Source: Gimesia fumaroli (GTDB lineage Bacteria; Planctomycetota; Planctomycetia; Planctomycetales; Planctomycetaceae). Taken from it: a stretch of DNA of 64,000 nucleotides. A model generated the notes under the pieces. The model saw only the letters and a list, made by a program, of their open reading frames with translations, did no database searches and was not told the origin of the DNA. The stretch spans positions 2,827,164 through 2,891,163 of the forward strand of contig NZ_CP037452.1 of NCBI RefSeq assembly GCF_007754425.1, read 5' to 3'. Position numbers and translations under genes: made by a program. Below, in pieces: positions 17,740 to 26,777 of this stretch. Each line of letters starts with the position of its first letter. Position 1 is the first letter of the stretch.

Positions 17740-19137
17740 TTGAGTAATTCGGTCAATAAATTACGAGTCTTGTTTGTCGACGATGAAGCAGCCATTCGGG
17801 AAGTGATGCGAATTGAGCTGCCACGCATGGGACATGATGTCACCATTTGTGAAGATGGTCAGTCGGCTTTGACTGCGTTAGATAAGATTACGTTTGACGC
17901 CGCAATTGTAGATTTGCGGATGCCTGGCCTTAGCGGCTGGGATGTCGTTGATCATATTAATAAGGTATCACCCGAGACAGAAGTCATTATCAGTACCGGC
18001 CACGGCAGTATTGATGAGGCGATCCAGGCGATTCGTCGTGGTGCATACGATTTTCTACCCAAGCCTTGCAAGCTGATTGATATTGCAACTGTGCTCCAGA
18101 AGGTGGCAGATAAACGTTCCCTGCAGAACAAAAATTACGCACTGGAATCACGGCTGAAGAGTGTGGAAGGGCCTTGCCAGATTGTTGGTGAAACGCCTCC
18201 GATGCTGCGGGTCAAAAAACTAATTGAGAAAATCGCCCCCACTGATTCAACGGCGTTGATTTTGGGAGAAACCGGAACGGGTAAGGAACTGGTCGCGCGA
18301 CGGGTGCATGATTTGAGCATGCGTGCTTCAATGCCGTTTGTGCCGGTTAACTGTGGCGCGTTGCCTGAAAATCTGGTAGAGAGCGAACTGTTCGGACATC
18401 GGAAAGGTGCTTTCACAGGGGCTGATACGCCACGCAAAGGGCTGATTGAAATTGCCAATGGCGGTACCCTCTTTTTGGATGAGCTGGGTGAGCTTGATAA
18501 AACCATGCAGGTCAAGCTGCTGCGTTTTCTGGAATCGGGTGAAGTACGACGGGTCGGTGACAGCGAAACATTTCATGTTGATGTTCGCATTGTCTGTGCC
18601 ACCAACCGGGATTTGCAGGACATGGTCAATGAGGGCACGTTTCGTGAAGACCTCTATTTCCGGGTGAATACATTTGAGATTAACTTGCCTGCTTTACGAG
18701 AGCGTAAAGGAGATATTCCTGAAATTTCTCGTGTGTTGCTGAAGCGTCATCTGAAGAAGGATTCGATTCCCCATGATATTCTTGCACCGGAGACCATTGA
18801 GATCCTGCAGGCTTATGACTGGAAGGGAAATGTCCGGGAATTGGCAAATGCATTAGAGCATGCCGTGATTCTTTGGGATGGTGTACAGATTATGCCAGAA
18901 GATCTACCAGCCAATTTAACCCGTAATTCTTCGATTCCCATTTCCTCCAGTTCGACTGCTGTGAACTGGACTGAGGGAGCTGAGGGGAAAACCCTGCGGG
19001 ACATTGAAATGGAAGTAATTTACCACGTCCTGGATAAGCATGATGGTGATAAGCCCAAATGTGCGGCCGAGTTGGGAATTGCTCTCAAGACACTTTACAA
19101 TAAGTTGAATCAGTATCAGACGCGGGCTGCTGGCTAG
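17740..19137 (+). CDS. Sigma-54-dependent response regulator, NtrC family
   Basis: 465 residues. A receiver domain (1-125, phospho-acceptor Asp58 in IVDLRMPG) precedes an AAA+ sigma-54 activation domain (about 145-385). This has GETGTGKE Walker A, the GAFTGA loop at 223-228 that contacts sigma-54, and GGTLFLDELGEL Walker B. A Fis-type helix-turn-helix follows (about 425-462, KCAAELGIALKTLYNKL). The TTG start is chosen because AGGAG lies at good spacing. It should activate sigma-54 promoters on a signal from the upstream kinase. Targets are not visible; flagellar genes are one possibility but no clear -24/-12 site was found near them. Confidence 0.94.
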   Translation: MSNSVNKLRVLFVDDEAAIREVMRIELPRMGHDVTICEDGQSALTALDKITFDAAIVDLRMPGLSGWDVVDHINKVSPETEVIISTGHGSIDEAIQAIRRGAYDFLPKPCKLIDIATVLQKVADKRSLQNKNYALESRLKSVEGPCQIVGETPPMLRVKKLIEKIAPTDSTALILGETGTGKELVARRVHDLSMRASMPFVPVNCGALPENLVESELFGHRKGAFTGADTPRKGLIEIANGGTLFLDELGELDKTMQVKLLRFLESGEVRRVGDSETFHVDVRIVCATNRDLQDMVNEGTFREDLYFRVNTFEINLPALRERKGDIPEISRVLLKRHLKKDSIPHDILAPETIEILQAYDWKGNVRELANALEHAVILWDGVQIMPEDLPANLTRNSSIPISSSSTAVNWTEGAEGKTLRDIEMEVIYHVLDKHDGDKPKCAAELGIALKTLYNKLNQYQTRAAG

Positions 19138-19160
19138 GTTGTTTGATCACTTTAGATTTC

Positions 19161-19198
19161 AAAAAAAAATGCTCTGGTAAAATACCAGAGCATTTTTT
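19161..19198. terminator. Strong bidirectional terminator
   Basis: Perfect 10-bp stem TGCTCTGGTA/TACCAGAGCA with an AAA loop, flanked by nine A on the left and six T on the right. It ends the response-regulator transcript and could also stop lexA transcription from the other strand. Confidence 0.9.
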
Positions 19199-19261
19199 GA
19201 AAGCATTTTGAAAAATGGCAGATCACTCATGGAAGGAGTTGATCGCATTTTTTAAATGGCT

Positions 19262-19291
19262 GTCGCCTGCAATGCTGTGATCGCAGGCGAC
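19262..19291 (-). terminator. Hairpin downstream of lexA
   Basis: Perfect 9-bp inverted repeat GTCGCCTGC/GCAGGCGAC with a 12-base loop, 15 bases past the lexA stop. There is no immediate T-run, so it is either a weak terminator or an mRNA 3'-end stabiliser. Confidence 0.45.
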
Positions 19292-19305
19292 GTTGTGGGT
19301 TTCAA

Positions 19306-19908
19306 TTAGTATTTTCGAATGACCCCGGTCACAACTCCAAGGATGTCAACGTTTTTGGAATAGATCGGTTGCATACTGGAATTCGCTGGCTCAAGACGAA
19401 TTCGATCGCCTTCTGAGTAGTAGCGTTTCAGTGTTGCTTCCTGACCATCAACCAAAGCGACAACAATATCGCCTTCTTTGCATGTGTTTTGCTTGTGAAC
19501 GATCACATAGTCGCCATCCGCGATCTGATCTTCGATCATGGAGACGCCTTTGACTTTCAAGCAGAACTGATCATCGGGATCAAACAAAGGTCCGAAGTCG
19601 ATGTGCTCGTCGTCCTGCACAGCAAGAACAGGACTGCCAGCGGCAATCTGTCCGGCGAGTGGAAGACGTGTTCGTTTCTGTGAATGGTCACAGAGTTGAA
19701 TTGCCCGTGACATGTGAGATTCGCGGGTAATCAGCCCTTTCTTTTCCAGAGCCTTCAAGTGGCACATCACGCCATTGGGAGAGCGGATGCCAAAATTCGC
19801 ACCGATTTCACGGACAGTTGGTCCATATCCCCGGTTGATAATTTTGTCTTTCAAGAAATCGTAAATCTCTTGTTGACGTTGTGTAAGGTTTGCTTTGGTG
19901 CCTGCCAT
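19306..19908 (-). CDS. lexA: SOS repressor LexA
   Basis: 200 residues: an N-terminal winged helix (TVREIGANFGIRSPNGVMCHLKAL) and a C-terminal S24 peptidase domain. Self-cleavage is predicted between Ala90 and Gly91, with Ser123 (GVSMIEDQ) and Lys161 as the catalytic dyad; spacing agrees with E. coli LexA (84/85, 119, 156). It represses DNA-damage genes until RecA filaments trigger cleavage. The ATG at 19908 is preferred to one 15 bases upstream because GAGG is correctly placed only for it. A perfect inverted repeat at 19951-19973 may be its own operator. Confidence 0.95.
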   Translation of the reverse strand: MAGTKANLTQRQQEIYDFLKDKIINRGYGPTVREIGANFGIRSPNGVMCHLKALEKKGLITRESHMSRAIQLCDHSQKRTRLPLAGQIAAGSPVLAVQDDEHIDFGPLFDPDDQFCLKVKGVSMIEDQIADGDYVIVHKQNTCKEGDIVVALVDGQEATLKRYYSEGDRIRLEPANSSMQPIYSKNVDILGVVTGVIRKY

Positions 19909-20644
19909 AACAAAGTACCTCATTTCTTAAAGAAGAGTGAACTAATCATTGATTCCTGGAACAAACAGGAATCCATAAACGTATTACCCAAAACGAACAT
20001 GAATTGGGATTTAAAAAACAACTTACGATATCAGGACAAAAGAGGGTGTTTCATATGTGTGATAAGCATTGAAAATCCTGAGTAACGTGTGTGTGTCTTT
20101 TATTCTAGTATACTGTCGTCTACACGGCAAGTATGGCAATCAAAAAACATGAAATTCCAATTGCCATTTAGGCGTTTCTGACAGCAGTTTTACCTTATGT
20201 AGTGGATGTAAGTTGCTGAAAATATTGCAGTTGTGGTTTATTAACTATGTTATAAAAAAAAGGATGTTTTTCTGGATATTTGTCAAAATGTTCATAGAGA
20301 GTTGATAGCATTACTGTAGGTGAGTTGACTGATATTAAAAGTACCCTTTAAAAAAATACCAAATAAGAGTGACTCATCTAAGTAAGATACGCGTTTATCT
20401 CTGAAAACCTGCACAATATGCTTGTCTCACTAGTAGGTTGTATAGTGGAACGTGATTCTTAACATAGAAAAATTAGAAATTAATAATTAATTTAGACAAA
20501 ATCAAAAAAAGTAGAAGGATTTCAAGGTTCATGTATGTCTAGCTAATGGCTACTTAGGATTCTTGAGTCGAAAGGCATTGGAACCAGCAGCCGGATACTT
20601 TAAGGCTCAGTTCATGTAATCCAGGAAGTGGGAACTCGAAGCAG
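19909..20644. other. AT-rich intergenic region between lexA and DUF1559 gene
   Basis: 736 bases, visibly more AT-rich than the flanking genes, with stops in all frames. It must contain the divergent promoters. The only structured element found is the inverted repeat at 19951-19973 near lexA; an imperfect AT palindrome sits near 20475-20495. No coding or RNA gene was recognised. Confidence 0.5.
19951..19973. promoter_or_regulatory. Candidate lexA operator (inverted repeat)
   Basis: GATTCCTG-N7-CAGGAATC, an 8-bp perfect dyad 43 bases upstream of the lexA ATG. Its position suits autoregulation. It is not the E. coli box (CTGT-N8-ACAG). That LexA binds it is inference. Confidence 0.4.
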
Positions 20645-21685
20645 GTGATTGAAACGTTGAGTCCACAGACCAGGGTGCGGCGCGGATTTACTCTGATTGA
20701 ATTACTGGTCACCTTGACCATTATCGGTTTGCTGATTGCTTTGTTAGTGCCTGCCGTACAGAGAGTGCGAGAAGCAGCTCGAAAAATGCAGTGTGCTAAT
20801 CATCTGAAACAGATCGGTCTGGCAGTGCAGGCGTATCATGATTCGCACCAAGTTCTGCCGTTTGGAGTGGGGACAGATTATGATGGGCCGATTTCTTCAT
20901 TGGGGACACTCGATGATCGGAGGTATTCCGCTCATGCTTTGTTACTGCCTTACCTTGATCAGTCGGTTGTCTACAACCAGCTCAACTTCAATGTGGCTCC
21001 GTTTCACCCCTTTGTGAATGCTGCCAATGACGAGCAGGACGAACTGGCCAAGCGGTTTGATGAGGTGGTGAACGGCCCGGCTGCCGCGACGAGGTTAAGT
21101 GTGTTTCTCTGTCCCAGTGATCTGGATCGGTTGAAAGGTCGCTGGGGACCGAATAACTACCGTTCTTGTAATGGCAGTTCCTGGTCGGGCCGTGAGGGGA
21201 ATGGCATGTTTGGCCAGAACAGCAGTGTCCGTCTGGGCGATGTGACGGATGGTCTTTCCAATACCGCCATGTTCAGCGAGCACGCTAAAGGGACCTGGGA
21301 TGACACGCTGATTGATCCCCTGTCGGACCTTTATAATCTACAGGGAGTCTGGACGGAAAGCCAATTCGCAGAGGCCTGCGGGAGTTTAACGCCTCAGACG
21401 GCGAGCGCGTATCAATATGATGTTGAATCAGGGCAAACCTGGCTGGCAGGCAACATGAACTGGACTCGTTATAACCATGTGCGGACGCCCAACCGGATAA
21501 ACTGCAAGAATGGTTTTACCTGGGATGGCGTGATCCTGAATCCCTCCAGTTGGCACGCGAATGGCGTCAATGTGTTGCTGGGGGATGGGGGCGTCCGGTT
21601 TGTCAATGAAAATATCAATGCGGAAATCTGGCGATCACTGGGTACGATTTCCGGTGGAGAGCAGACTGCGGGGTTGGGGATATGA
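20645..21685 (+). CDS. DUF1559 family pseudopilin-like protein
   Basis: 346 residues. The type IV prepilin cleavage motif RRGFTLIELLVTLTIIGLLIALLVPAV (about 13-38) is followed by the planctomycete block REAARKMQCANHLKQIGLA and ends in SWHANGVNVLLGDGGVRFV, the H-x9-DG motif of DUF1559. This very large planctomycete family is processed by a prepilin peptidase (one is encoded at 40486-41583). Its role is unknown; it is probably a surface or secretion pseudopilin. Start GTG. The stop overlaps the start of the next gene (ATGA), so the two are co-translated. Confidence 0.93.
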   Translation: MIETLSPQTRVRRGFTLIELLVTLTIIGLLIALLVPAVQRVREAARKMQCANHLKQIGLAVQAYHDSHQVLPFGVGTDYDGPISSLGTLDDRRYSAHALLLPYLDQSVVYNQLNFNVAPFHPFVNAANDEQDELAKRFDEVVNGPAAATRLSVFLCPSDLDRLKGRWGPNNYRSCNGSSWSGREGNGMFGQNSSVRLGDVTDGLSNTAMFSEHAKGTWDDTLIDPLSDLYNLQGVWTESQFAEACGSLTPQTASAYQYDVESGQTWLAGNMNWTRYNHVRTPNRINCKNGFTWDGVILNPSSWHANGVNVLLGDGGVRFVNENINAEIWRSLGTISGGEQTAGLGI

Positions 21686-22542
21686 AGCAGGTGACGAATT
21701 CCAGACTCTGCTGGGCATTTGTGGTGTGGATGGCGTTAAGCTTTCTTTCACCGTTATCTGCAGAATCTGCGGATCGCGAGATTTTTTTCAGCTTTTTGAG
21801 TGAGCAATTTGATAATGAATTGCTGGTGCCGCTGGGCAGGGGGACTGTCAGGTTGCTGGAGCCTCAGGCCGATGGTTTGTTATTTAACCTGCCGGCAGGA
21901 TATAAGTTGAATGCGGTTGGAGTCAGTCCGCGTTTTCAAATTCGGGGTGACTTTGAAATCATTGCATCTTATGAAGTTCCCGCCTGGAAAAACCCGGAAT
22001 CGGGCTACGGAATGGGGCCGGGGTTGTACCTGAAAATGCATGATGAGAAAGAGTCGGCGGTTAACATTGGACGATTGCTACGTCCGAAACAGAAGCATGT
22101 TTTTAATGCAACCTTGTCGACAACGGAGGACGCGCAACGAAAGCATAACGTGAAACTGTTCGATGCCAAAACCGATTCCGGAAAACTGAAACTGGTCCGA
22201 ACAGGGAATCTGTTGACCTTTTTCGTGATGGACGGGACAGACGGTTCATTTCGGGAATTACGTGAAGTGGAACTGGGAACTGCTGACGTAGACCTGCTAC
22301 GACTGGGAGCACAGCAAAGTGATATCAAAACTCCTGTGCAAGTATTGTGGAAGGACCTGTTTATCAAAGCGGCGTCGTTTCCGAATCATCCGGATTCCCT
22401 GGCCAAAGGGGAACGCCAGCATGTGCCCCATTATCAACCCGCTCCACAGCCGGAATCCATTTCCCTTTATTGGAGTCTGCTGGCGGGAATTGGTTTACTG
22501 CTCGTTTTGGGGACCGCAGTCTGGGTGAAGAAACGAGCTTAA
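21682..22542 (+). CDS. Exported, C-terminally anchored protein (ConA-like/DUF1583-type, function unknown)
   Basis: 286 residues with a signal peptide (about 1-28, ending LSAESA), a beta-rich body (30-230) and one membrane helix near the end (about 263-281) followed by KKRA, so it is displayed outside and held in the membrane. The body resembles planctomycete DUF1583 / concanavalin-like domains, by impression only. Its four-base overlap with the DUF1559 gene suggests that both act together at the cell surface. Confidence 0.75.
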   Translation: MKQVTNSRLCWAFVVWMALSFLSPLSAESADREIFFSFLSEQFDNELLVPLGRGTVRLLEPQADGLLFNLPAGYKLNAVGVSPRFQIRGDFEIIASYEVPAWKNPESGYGMGPGLYLKMHDEKESAVNIGRLLRPKQKHVFNATLSTTEDAQRKHNVKLFDAKTDSGKLKLVRTGNLLTFFVMDGTDGSFRELREVELGTADVDLLRLGAQQSDIKTPVQVLWKDLFIKAASFPNHPDSLAKGERQHVPHYQPAPQPESISLYWSLLAGIGLLLVLGTAVWVKKRA

Positions 22543-22555
22543 GCGAAGGACTGAT

Positions 22556-22600
22556 CTGACTGCGAGAAGCTTTGGTTGCAGTCAGTGGCATTCTCTTTTG
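22556..22600 (+). terminator. Possible terminator
   Basis: Perfect 8-bp stem CTGACTGC/GCAGTCAG with a 14-base loop, followed by TGGCATTCTCTTTT, 13 bases past the preceding stop. The distal T-tract makes this a moderate candidate. Confidence 0.45.
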
Positions 22601-22740
22601 TCGAGCATGTGATCGTGAAAAAACGAGCTCGGACTGGCATCTGTGAAGGGACTCTGGTTAGACTGGAGACAACATATTCAGCCTGAAATTCCGGCTATAT
22701 TTTTCTGTCACAGAGCAACATACGAGAAAGCGGGGGAACG

Positions 22741-24969
22741 ATGTTTCAGAATGATGACCAATTCTCAATGGATCGCAGGTCAGCTTTGCAAAATATTGGG
22801 TTGGCGTTATTGTCAGCTGGCGTTTTTCAGGGCGCTTCTCGTGCAGGCAATGTCTTTGCAGAAGACCAGCTTCCGGCATTCGATGACAGTCGGCTGGGAG
22901 AATTGAAAGATCTGAATGGCTACTTCCCGTTTACGCCGAGTGAATCACCGGAAGCATGGGAAAAACGGGCGGAGTATGTGCGACGCCAAATTAAGGTGGC
23001 TGCTGGAGTCTGGCCGGAACCGGAGAACACCAAGATCAACGCGACCGTGCACGGCAAAGTCGATCGGGATGATTACACCGTTGAGAAAGTCTTCTTTGAA
23101 AGTTCTCCGGGTTTGTATGTCACCGGAAATCTGTATCGGCCCAAAGGTAAGCAGGGCCCGTTCCCGATGGTTCTGTCTCCACACGGTCACTTTGCGGAAG
23201 GCCGTTTTTATGACAGTGGCGAAAAACGCGTTCAGGCAGATATCAAAGCGGGTGCCGAAAAGTATGAAGTCGGCGGCAGATATCCATTGCAGGCCCGTTG
23301 TGTGCAACTGGCCCGGATGGGGTGCATGGTTTTTCATTATGACATGCTGGGTTATGCAGATGGATTCTGTCTGAGTTACGATGTGATTCATCGTTTCGCG
23401 AAACAGCGACTGGAGATGTCGAGCGAGAAGAACTGGGGTTTATTCAGTGCGCAATCGGAGTTGCGTCTGATTAGTGCGCTCGGTTTGCAGACGTTGAACT
23501 CAATTCGGGCATTGGACTGGGTGAGTTCGTTGCCTGAAGTCGATCCGCAGCGGATTGGTATTACTGGTGCCAGTGGTGGGGGAACACAGACCTTCATTCT
23601 CGCCGCCATTGATAATCGGATCACCGCGGCGTTTCCGGCGGTGATGGTCTCGACGGCAATGCAGGGGGGCTGCACTTGTGAAAACGCGACTTATTTACGA
23701 GTCGATACGGGGAACATCGAGTTTGCCGCACTGGTTGCTCCTCGTCCCCTGGGCATGACGGCCGCGGATGACTGGACGAAAGAGATTGAAACCAAGGGGC
23801 TGCCCGAGTTGAAACAGCACTTCAAAATGATGGGGGTTCCTGAAAATGTAGTCGGGAAATATTATCCGTTCCCACATAATTATAATTATGTCAGCCGCGC
23901 GATGATGTATGAGTTTTTCAATCAGCACTTCAAGCTGGGAATCAAAACGCCGATCATCGAAGCCGATTTTGAACCTCTGACGCGCGAAGAGTTGTCAGTC
24001 TGGAATAAAAAGTATCCTGGTCCTCCGGGCGATGAGCAGTCTGAGATCAAAATTTTACATACACTGGCCCGGAATAATGCCAGACAGATTCAGGAGCTCA
24101 CTCCGCATGATCAGAAGAGCCTCGCCGAATATCGTCGTGTCGTGGGAGGTGCTTTCGAAGTGATGGTCGGGCGTTCTTTGCCTGGAGCAGATGATCTGGA
24201 AGCAGAGCAATTTTCGGAAGAAGAAAAGCAGGGCTTTCGCCAGTATTTCACAATGATTAAGAATAAACGCTATGGGGAAGCCACTCCGGCCCTGTTTCTG
24301 CTGCCGAATCAGTGGAATCAAAAAGTCGTGATCTGGTTGGACGACAAGGGGAAGGCGGGCTTACTCAAACAGGACGGTTCTCTGGCGGCACCGATTCAGA
24401 GACTCGTTGATGCGGGTACGGCGGTGGCCGGGCTTGATGTATTGTATCAGGGTGATTTTAACCAGAAGCAACCTGCGCCCACAGAAATGCCCGTAGTAAA
24501 GAATCCTCGTGAGTTCGCCGGTTATACATTGGGCTATAACCACCCGGTCTTTTCCAAGCAGATTCACGATATTTTAAACGTGCTCTCCTTTTCGAAACAT
24601 CACGAAAGTAATCCGCAGTCAATCAGTCTGGCCGGTTTTGGTTTTTCCGGCGTCCGGGCGGCTGCGGCCTGTGCACATTCACCAGAATTAATCAGTCGTC
24701 TGGCTGTTGACACAGGCGGGTTTCGATTTACCGAAATCACGAACATTCGGGATTTGCGACTCTGGCCCGGGGCTGTGAAATATGGTGATGTGACCGGATT
24801 GTTATCGTTGTGTGAGCCTGCGGCACTCTGGATGGCGGGCAGTTCGGCAACGGTTCCGAAACTCGTGCAGGCAACCTATAACTCTGCTGGTTTATTGAAC
24901 AAGGTTGAAGTGTTTCATGAATCCGCTAACCGGGAAAATGCGGCCGTTGACTGGTTGTTAAAAGGTTGA
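22741..24969 (+). CDS. Exported alpha/beta hydrolase (acetyl xylan esterase-like)
   Basis: 742 residues. The N-terminus MDRRSALQNIGLALLSAG has a twin-Arg motif with a hydrophobic stretch, suggesting Tat export. Residues 80-410 form an alpha/beta hydrolase: oxyanion region LSPHGHFAEG, nucleophile Ser278 in ITGASGGGTQT, and a candidate catalytic His in FPHNYNY. The family removes acyl groups from polysaccharides or similar esters; the substrate here is unknown. Residues ~500-742 look like a second hydrolase fold with a degraded nucleophile elbow (GFGFSG, Ser636). ATG is preceded by GGGGGA. Confidence 0.85.
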   Translation: MFQNDDQFSMDRRSALQNIGLALLSAGVFQGASRAGNVFAEDQLPAFDDSRLGELKDLNGYFPFTPSESPEAWEKRAEYVRRQIKVAAGVWPEPENTKINATVHGKVDRDDYTVEKVFFESSPGLYVTGNLYRPKGKQGPFPMVLSPHGHFAEGRFYDSGEKRVQADIKAGAEKYEVGGRYPLQARCVQLARMGCMVFHYDMLGYADGFCLSYDVIHRFAKQRLEMSSEKNWGLFSAQSELRLISALGLQTLNSIRALDWVSSLPEVDPQRIGITGASGGGTQTFILAAIDNRITAAFPAVMVSTAMQGGCTCENATYLRVDTGNIEFAALVAPRPLGMTAADDWTKEIETKGLPELKQHFKMMGVPENVVGKYYPFPHNYNYVSRAMMYEFFNQHFKLGIKTPIIEADFEPLTREELSVWNKKYPGPPGDEQSEIKILHTLARNNARQIQELTPHDQKSLAEYRRVVGGAFEVMVGRSLPGADDLEAEQFSEEEKQGFRQYFTMIKNKRYGEATPALFLLPNQWNQKVVIWLDDKGKAGLLKQDGSLAAPIQRLVDAGTAVAGLDVLYQGDFNQKQPAPTEMPVVKNPREFAGYTLGYNHPVFSKQIHDILNVLSFSKHHESNPQSISLAGFGFSGVRAAAACAHSPELISRLAVDTGGFRFTEITNIRDLRLWPGAVKYGDVTGLLSLCEPAALWMAGSSATVPKLVQATYNSAGLLNKVEVFHESANRENAAVDWLLKG

Positions 24970-25016
24970 GCATTCCCGGGGATTTCGAAAATTAAAAAAA
25001 GTTGATGCAATTCAGA

Positions 25017-25052
25017 TCAGGATACTTATACTATCGTGTAGGTGTATCCTGA
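25017..25052. repeat. Inverted repeat upstream of exported HEAT-like gene
   Basis: TCAGGATAC at 25017-25025 and GTATCCTGA at 25044-25052, a perfect 9-bp dyad with 18 bases between. TATACT (25027-25032) in the loop could be a -10 element. It lacks a T-run and is 46 bases before the start, so an operator or 5' leader hairpin is more likely than a terminator. Confidence 0.45.
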
Positions 25053-25098
25053 CTGATTGTCTCAAACCAGAATTAATGCGCTTCAGAGGAGTTTTTCC

Positions 25099-26646
25099 AT
25101 GTATCGAGGAATTCGACTGACAACCAGAACTGTGGCTGGGATGTTTTTGACACTGCTACTGGTGTTCGCCCTGCCGGCTTCCGGGACTGCCGCAGAACGC
25201 GTGAAATTAAAGTATGGTTGGGAGAAGGGGCAACAATTTGCCTATCAGGTGAAAATTGACGTCACCATGGAAAACTACTCTGAGACCCTCTCTGGTGTAT
25301 CTCAGTATCAAGTGATCAAATCCGATGCCGACAGTTTTACGGTGAAGTGTACGGGCAGACTGAGTTCTGCTACGCAGAGTAAAAGTAAGCGAATGCTGAT
25401 CCCTCCGATGCGCATCCATCGTCATCGGAGTCCGTTTGCCGGGCTGGCTCATAGTATGTCAGGGGCATTTGAATCGCATGTCCTTGAGCTGAATCGTTTC
25501 GGCGAAATTGATACGGTGAAAGGCTCCTCGCTGTTACCTTATTTGATCGGGCACCTTTCCAAAATCAATCTGATCCCGCTTTCTCCTGAGGGGAAGTCTG
25601 AATGGTCGGAAAGTGAAAAAACGACTGTTTCGATTATTTCCACAGACCGAATTCCGCTACCGTTTCGAGATTCGAATGTTGAGAAGACAATGGGGGCAAA
25701 ACAGACAACCGAATATAAGATCACAGGTGAGAAAGGGGATGCTGTAACGATTGCAGTCACTCACTCTTATCGCACCGTGGGGACTGTGGATGGCGAACCG
25801 GAAATTGAACTATCGGGAACAGGCACGATTGAATTCGATAAAAAACAGGGGGGCGTGAAAAGCCTGTTATTAAATTACAAAATGTTCCGTCGTTCTGAAA
25901 CTAGCGTTCACAAAATTCCGATCACGATTTCTTCGAAACAGCTCTCAGAAAAGGAGTTGGCCAAGCTCAGAGCCGATCAGGAAGAATTGCGGAAGAAACA
26001 TCTGGCGGAAAGGAAGAAACGGGAGGCAGCTTCCAAGTTCGAGATTCCTGAGAATATTGATGCCGATCTGAAGGAAATTCTCACAGATCTGGCATCAAAA
26101 AATATCTTGAAACGCAAGGCAGCGCTCAAGAAATTAAGTCAGGCCAAACCGAAGAAGGACAAGCAGCAAGTCTCTCAAATCTTGATCTGTGTCTTGAACA
26201 GCAAAGATATTTCTGTTGTCGCTGATGCATCGGAGGCCTTAGTCGTTTGGTCTACTAAAGATGATATCCCTGCAATGATTGAGGTCCTGTCAGATGTCAA
26301 CATTCTGGGGTTGGATAATGTGGCTGAGGCGATCCTGAAACACAAGACACCGGAAGGTATCGAGGCAGTGGCAAAATTGATGAAAGACCCGGTTAAAGGG
26401 CATCGAATTTCGACCAAGCTGATTGCTTATGGCAGCGGGGCGGAAGATGCTGTACTGGAACAGCTAGATCCATCGAATTTTGTGGTTCTGGTCGGTGTGC
26501 TGCGCGTGCTCAAAGAGATCGGGACCGAGAAAACTCTGAAGAAAATTGAAGAAATCAAGCGTACCACCGATAACAGAAGTTTTCAGTTTCAAACTGCTGC
26601 GACGGTGAAAGCGATCGAAGCTCGTTTGGATCAGACTAAGAGCTAG
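25099..26646 (+). CDS. Exported protein with C-terminal HEAT-like repeats
   Basis: 515 residues. A signal peptide (to about residue 34, ASGTAAE) leads into a beta-rich domain of about 260 residues, an Arg/Lys/Glu coiled segment (295-325) and alpha-helical repeats (about 330-515) resembling HEAT repeats. The ATG at 25099 with GAGGAG is preferred to an upstream TTG, which would place 14 residues before the signal peptide. The function is not recognised. The build (periplasmic beta domain plus HEAT scaffold) suggests a binding or scaffolding role. Confidence 0.75.
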   Translation: MYRGIRLTTRTVAGMFLTLLLVFALPASGTAAERVKLKYGWEKGQQFAYQVKIDVTMENYSETLSGVSQYQVIKSDADSFTVKCTGRLSSATQSKSKRMLIPPMRIHRHRSPFAGLAHSMSGAFESHVLELNRFGEIDTVKGSSLLPYLIGHLSKINLIPLSPEGKSEWSESEKTTVSIISTDRIPLPFRDSNVEKTMGAKQTTEYKITGEKGDAVTIAVTHSYRTVGTVDGEPEIELSGTGTIEFDKKQGGVKSLLLNYKMFRRSETSVHKIPITISSKQLSEKELAKLRADQEELRKKHLAERKKREAASKFEIPENIDADLKEILTDLASKNILKRKAALKKLSQAKPKKDKQQVSQILICVLNSKDISVVADASEALVVWSTKDDIPAMIEVLSDVNILGLDNVAEAILKHKTPEGIEAVAKLMKDPVKGHRISTKLIAYGSGAEDAVLEQLDPSNFVVLVGVLRVLKEIGTEKTLKKIEEIKRTTDNRSFQFQTAATVKAIEARLDQTKS

Positions 26647-26666
26647 TGCTTTGTCAAACTGGAAAT

Positions 26667-26711
26667 TGAGAGTGGGGAGTGTTGTTTACGTTCTCCCTTG
26701 TCGCACTCTCA
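26667..26711. repeat. Hairpin between convergent genes
   Basis: TGAGAGTG/CACTCTCA (8 bp) with an inner GGGAG/CTCCC stem. It sits between the stops of two convergent genes and has no T-tract, so it may serve as a structured 3' boundary for both. Confidence 0.45.
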
Positions 26712-26777
26712 TGATCTCCATTAACCAAAATATTAAAAATGACACTCCATTAGTAGCATCGAAAACAAAGGCGACGC

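Noticed and set aside
17441-17743. 100-codon frame overlapping the response-regulator start
   Set aside because: No ribosome-binding site and a translation without protein-like features; the overlap is probably chance.
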